In this document: positions 62,901 to 64,000 of the stretch, in pieces | How the letters are laid out: each line of letters begins with the position of its first letter | How positions within the stretch are numbered: the stretch's first letter is position 1 | From: Coffea arabica | Taxonomy: Eukaryota; Streptophyta; Magnoliopsida; Gentianales; Rubiaceae | Direction of reading: 5' to 3' | Assembly: GCF_036785885.1 (NCBI RefSeq) | Contig: NC_092329.1 | Location: forward strand, 6,014,001-6,078,000 | DNA: 64,000 nt | Made by a program: the position numbers and the translations under genes | The notes under the pieces: model-generated | What the model saw: the letters and a program-made list of their open reading frames with translations, nothing else | Databases searched by the model: none | What the model was told of the DNA's origin: nothing

Positions 62901-64000
62901 CTGAAATCTCCTTCCTGAAGCTCCAATACCACACCCATACGCTTCTTCACAGAGTTAAATGGTTCAACTTTCACAAGTTTAGATGCTTGTCTCTCAGCCT
63001 GAAAATCCCCACCAAGTGAAAGACCGAATTCCAAGAGCGCAGTTTCAGTGGGTGTTCCCAATATTTCTATTTTTCCCCCTTCACACTTTACTACATCTCC
63101 TCCAGTATTGAAAAAGATAGATTGAAGCAGAATTCGGACAACAGAATCAGGAATTCCAGAGCAGATATTAGAAGGCTCCAGAGAGCTAAACACTGTACCA
63201 CAAATGCAAGTTTTTACAACAGTCATATGGTTAGTAGTTAGCGTACCAGTCTTGTCACTACAAATAGTTGTGGCAGATCCCATAGTCTCACAAGCAGCCA
63301 AATGACGAACTAGTGCTTTATCATTCATCATCTTCTTCATGGCAAATGCTAGGCTTAGTGTGACAGCTAAAGGTAAACCCTCAGGAACAGCAACCACAAC
63401 AATTGTAACTGCAATAGCAAAATATTCAAGCATTTCCACGGCATCATCCCCAGCCCAGCTCCAGTGTGACCCTTCTCTTAATTTGCGGCTAAACAGTCCT
63501 TGCACCAGGACAGAAAACGTGATAACAGCAAAAAATAATCCTATTTTTCCAATAACGGTTGCTACTCCATTCAACTTCACTTGCAGTGGTGTCTCATCAT
63601 CTCCTCCTTCACTGAGGGTGGCCATCAATTTACCCCACTGAGTTCTCATTCCAACAGTAGTAACAAGCATTTTGCAGGATCCATCTTGCACCTTAGTTCC
63701 AGAGAGGAGAAAAGGATTTTCAGCAGTAACATTAATTGGTTCACTCTCTCCTGTTAGGCTCGATTCGTCTATCAACAAAGAGTATCCTGAAAGAAACAGT
63801 CCATCTGCTGGGACCTGATCACCTATAGATAGGTGAACAATATCACCAGGAAGTAAATCATATATAGAAATCTTCTGCCTGTATCCATTTCTAGTAACAT
63901 GAACAGTTATCTTTTTCTTTTCCTTATCCAAATCCTTAAATTGTAACGACTGTTTATAATCACTAGTTGCTGTCACGAAAACTACTAGCAGGATACTGGC
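59905..64000 (-). CDS. ACA1/ACA2: Autoinhibited Ca2+-ATPase (P-type IIB), partial at window end
   Basis: Minus-strand exons: beyond 64000 to 62447, 62074-61916, 61251-61080, 60964-60666, 60153-59905; 810 residues up to the TGA. The family is about 1015-1020 long, so roughly 200 N-terminal residues (calmodulin-binding autoinhibitory region and TM1-2) lie outside. In order: actuator motif TGESEP, the TM4 Ca2+ site [16 protein letters not shown], phosphorylation site CSDKTGTLT (Asp codon 63254-63256), nucleotide-binding KGASE, VTGDN, the hinge [11 protein letters not shown] in the 62074-61916 exon, then TM5-10 including the TM6 site [17 protein letters not shown]. The enzyme pumps Ca2+ out of the cytosol using ATP. 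In Arabidopsis ACA1 and ACA2 are close paralogues placed in plastid envelope/ER membranes; location here is unknown. All key residues present in the visible part are intact. The gene converges with the cyclin gene. Confidence 0.95.

Overview
The window is nuclear DNA from a flowering plant. It holds five host genes with canonical GT-AG introns, in AT-rich intergenic DNA full of MITEs, foldback repeats and one GC-rich LTR retrotransposon. The proteins read as eudicot. The repeat style would suit an asterid, but the sequence alone does not fix the species. All exon models were built by eye from open frames, splice signals and phase continuity; no alignment was run.

Layout. (1) 1243-11074 (+): an 8-exon gene for a 1322-residue Spen-type protein with three RRM-like modules and a C-terminal SPOC domain. 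(2) 14091-20992 (+): a 9-exon ASCC2 homologue with a CUE ubiquitin-binding domain. (3) 22908-26992 (-): a 12-exon IFRD-family gene of the SAT32 type. (4) 26993-55108: about 28 kb without a host gene. It holds nested MITEs, an inverted-repeat element around a ~215-bp tandem array, a Helitron-like 3' end, and a complete 10.26-kb Ty3/Gypsy Tat-lineage element at 39680-49941 (minus orientation, 5-bp target duplication GCACC). (5) 55109-56584 (+): a D-type cyclin of the CYCD5 type. (6) 59905-64000 (-): the 3' four fifths of a type IIB autoinhibited Ca2+-ATPase, running off the window end.

The gene order matters. From memory, the Arabidopsis genes At1g27750 (SPOC), At1g27752 (CUE/ASCC2), At1g27760 (SAT32) and At1g27770 (ACA1) are consecutive, while CYCD5;1 (At4g37630) sits beside ACA2 (At4g37640). 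The window carries both sets in one row, as expected for the ancestral block before whole-genome duplication and gene loss split it in Brassicaceae. This supports the gene identities independently of protein similarity.

The host genes do not form a pathway. They act in RNA processing, ribosome or alkylation quality control, stress-related transcription, cell-cycle entry and Ca2+ export. The retrotransposon is the most structured accessory feature. Besides gag-pol it carries a separate antisense gene with its own TATA box and two phase-consistent introns, and a higher-order tandem repeat lies where the two transcription units converge. It looks young, with three differences between LTRs, yet gag-pol and the antisense gene carry discrete disabling lesions.
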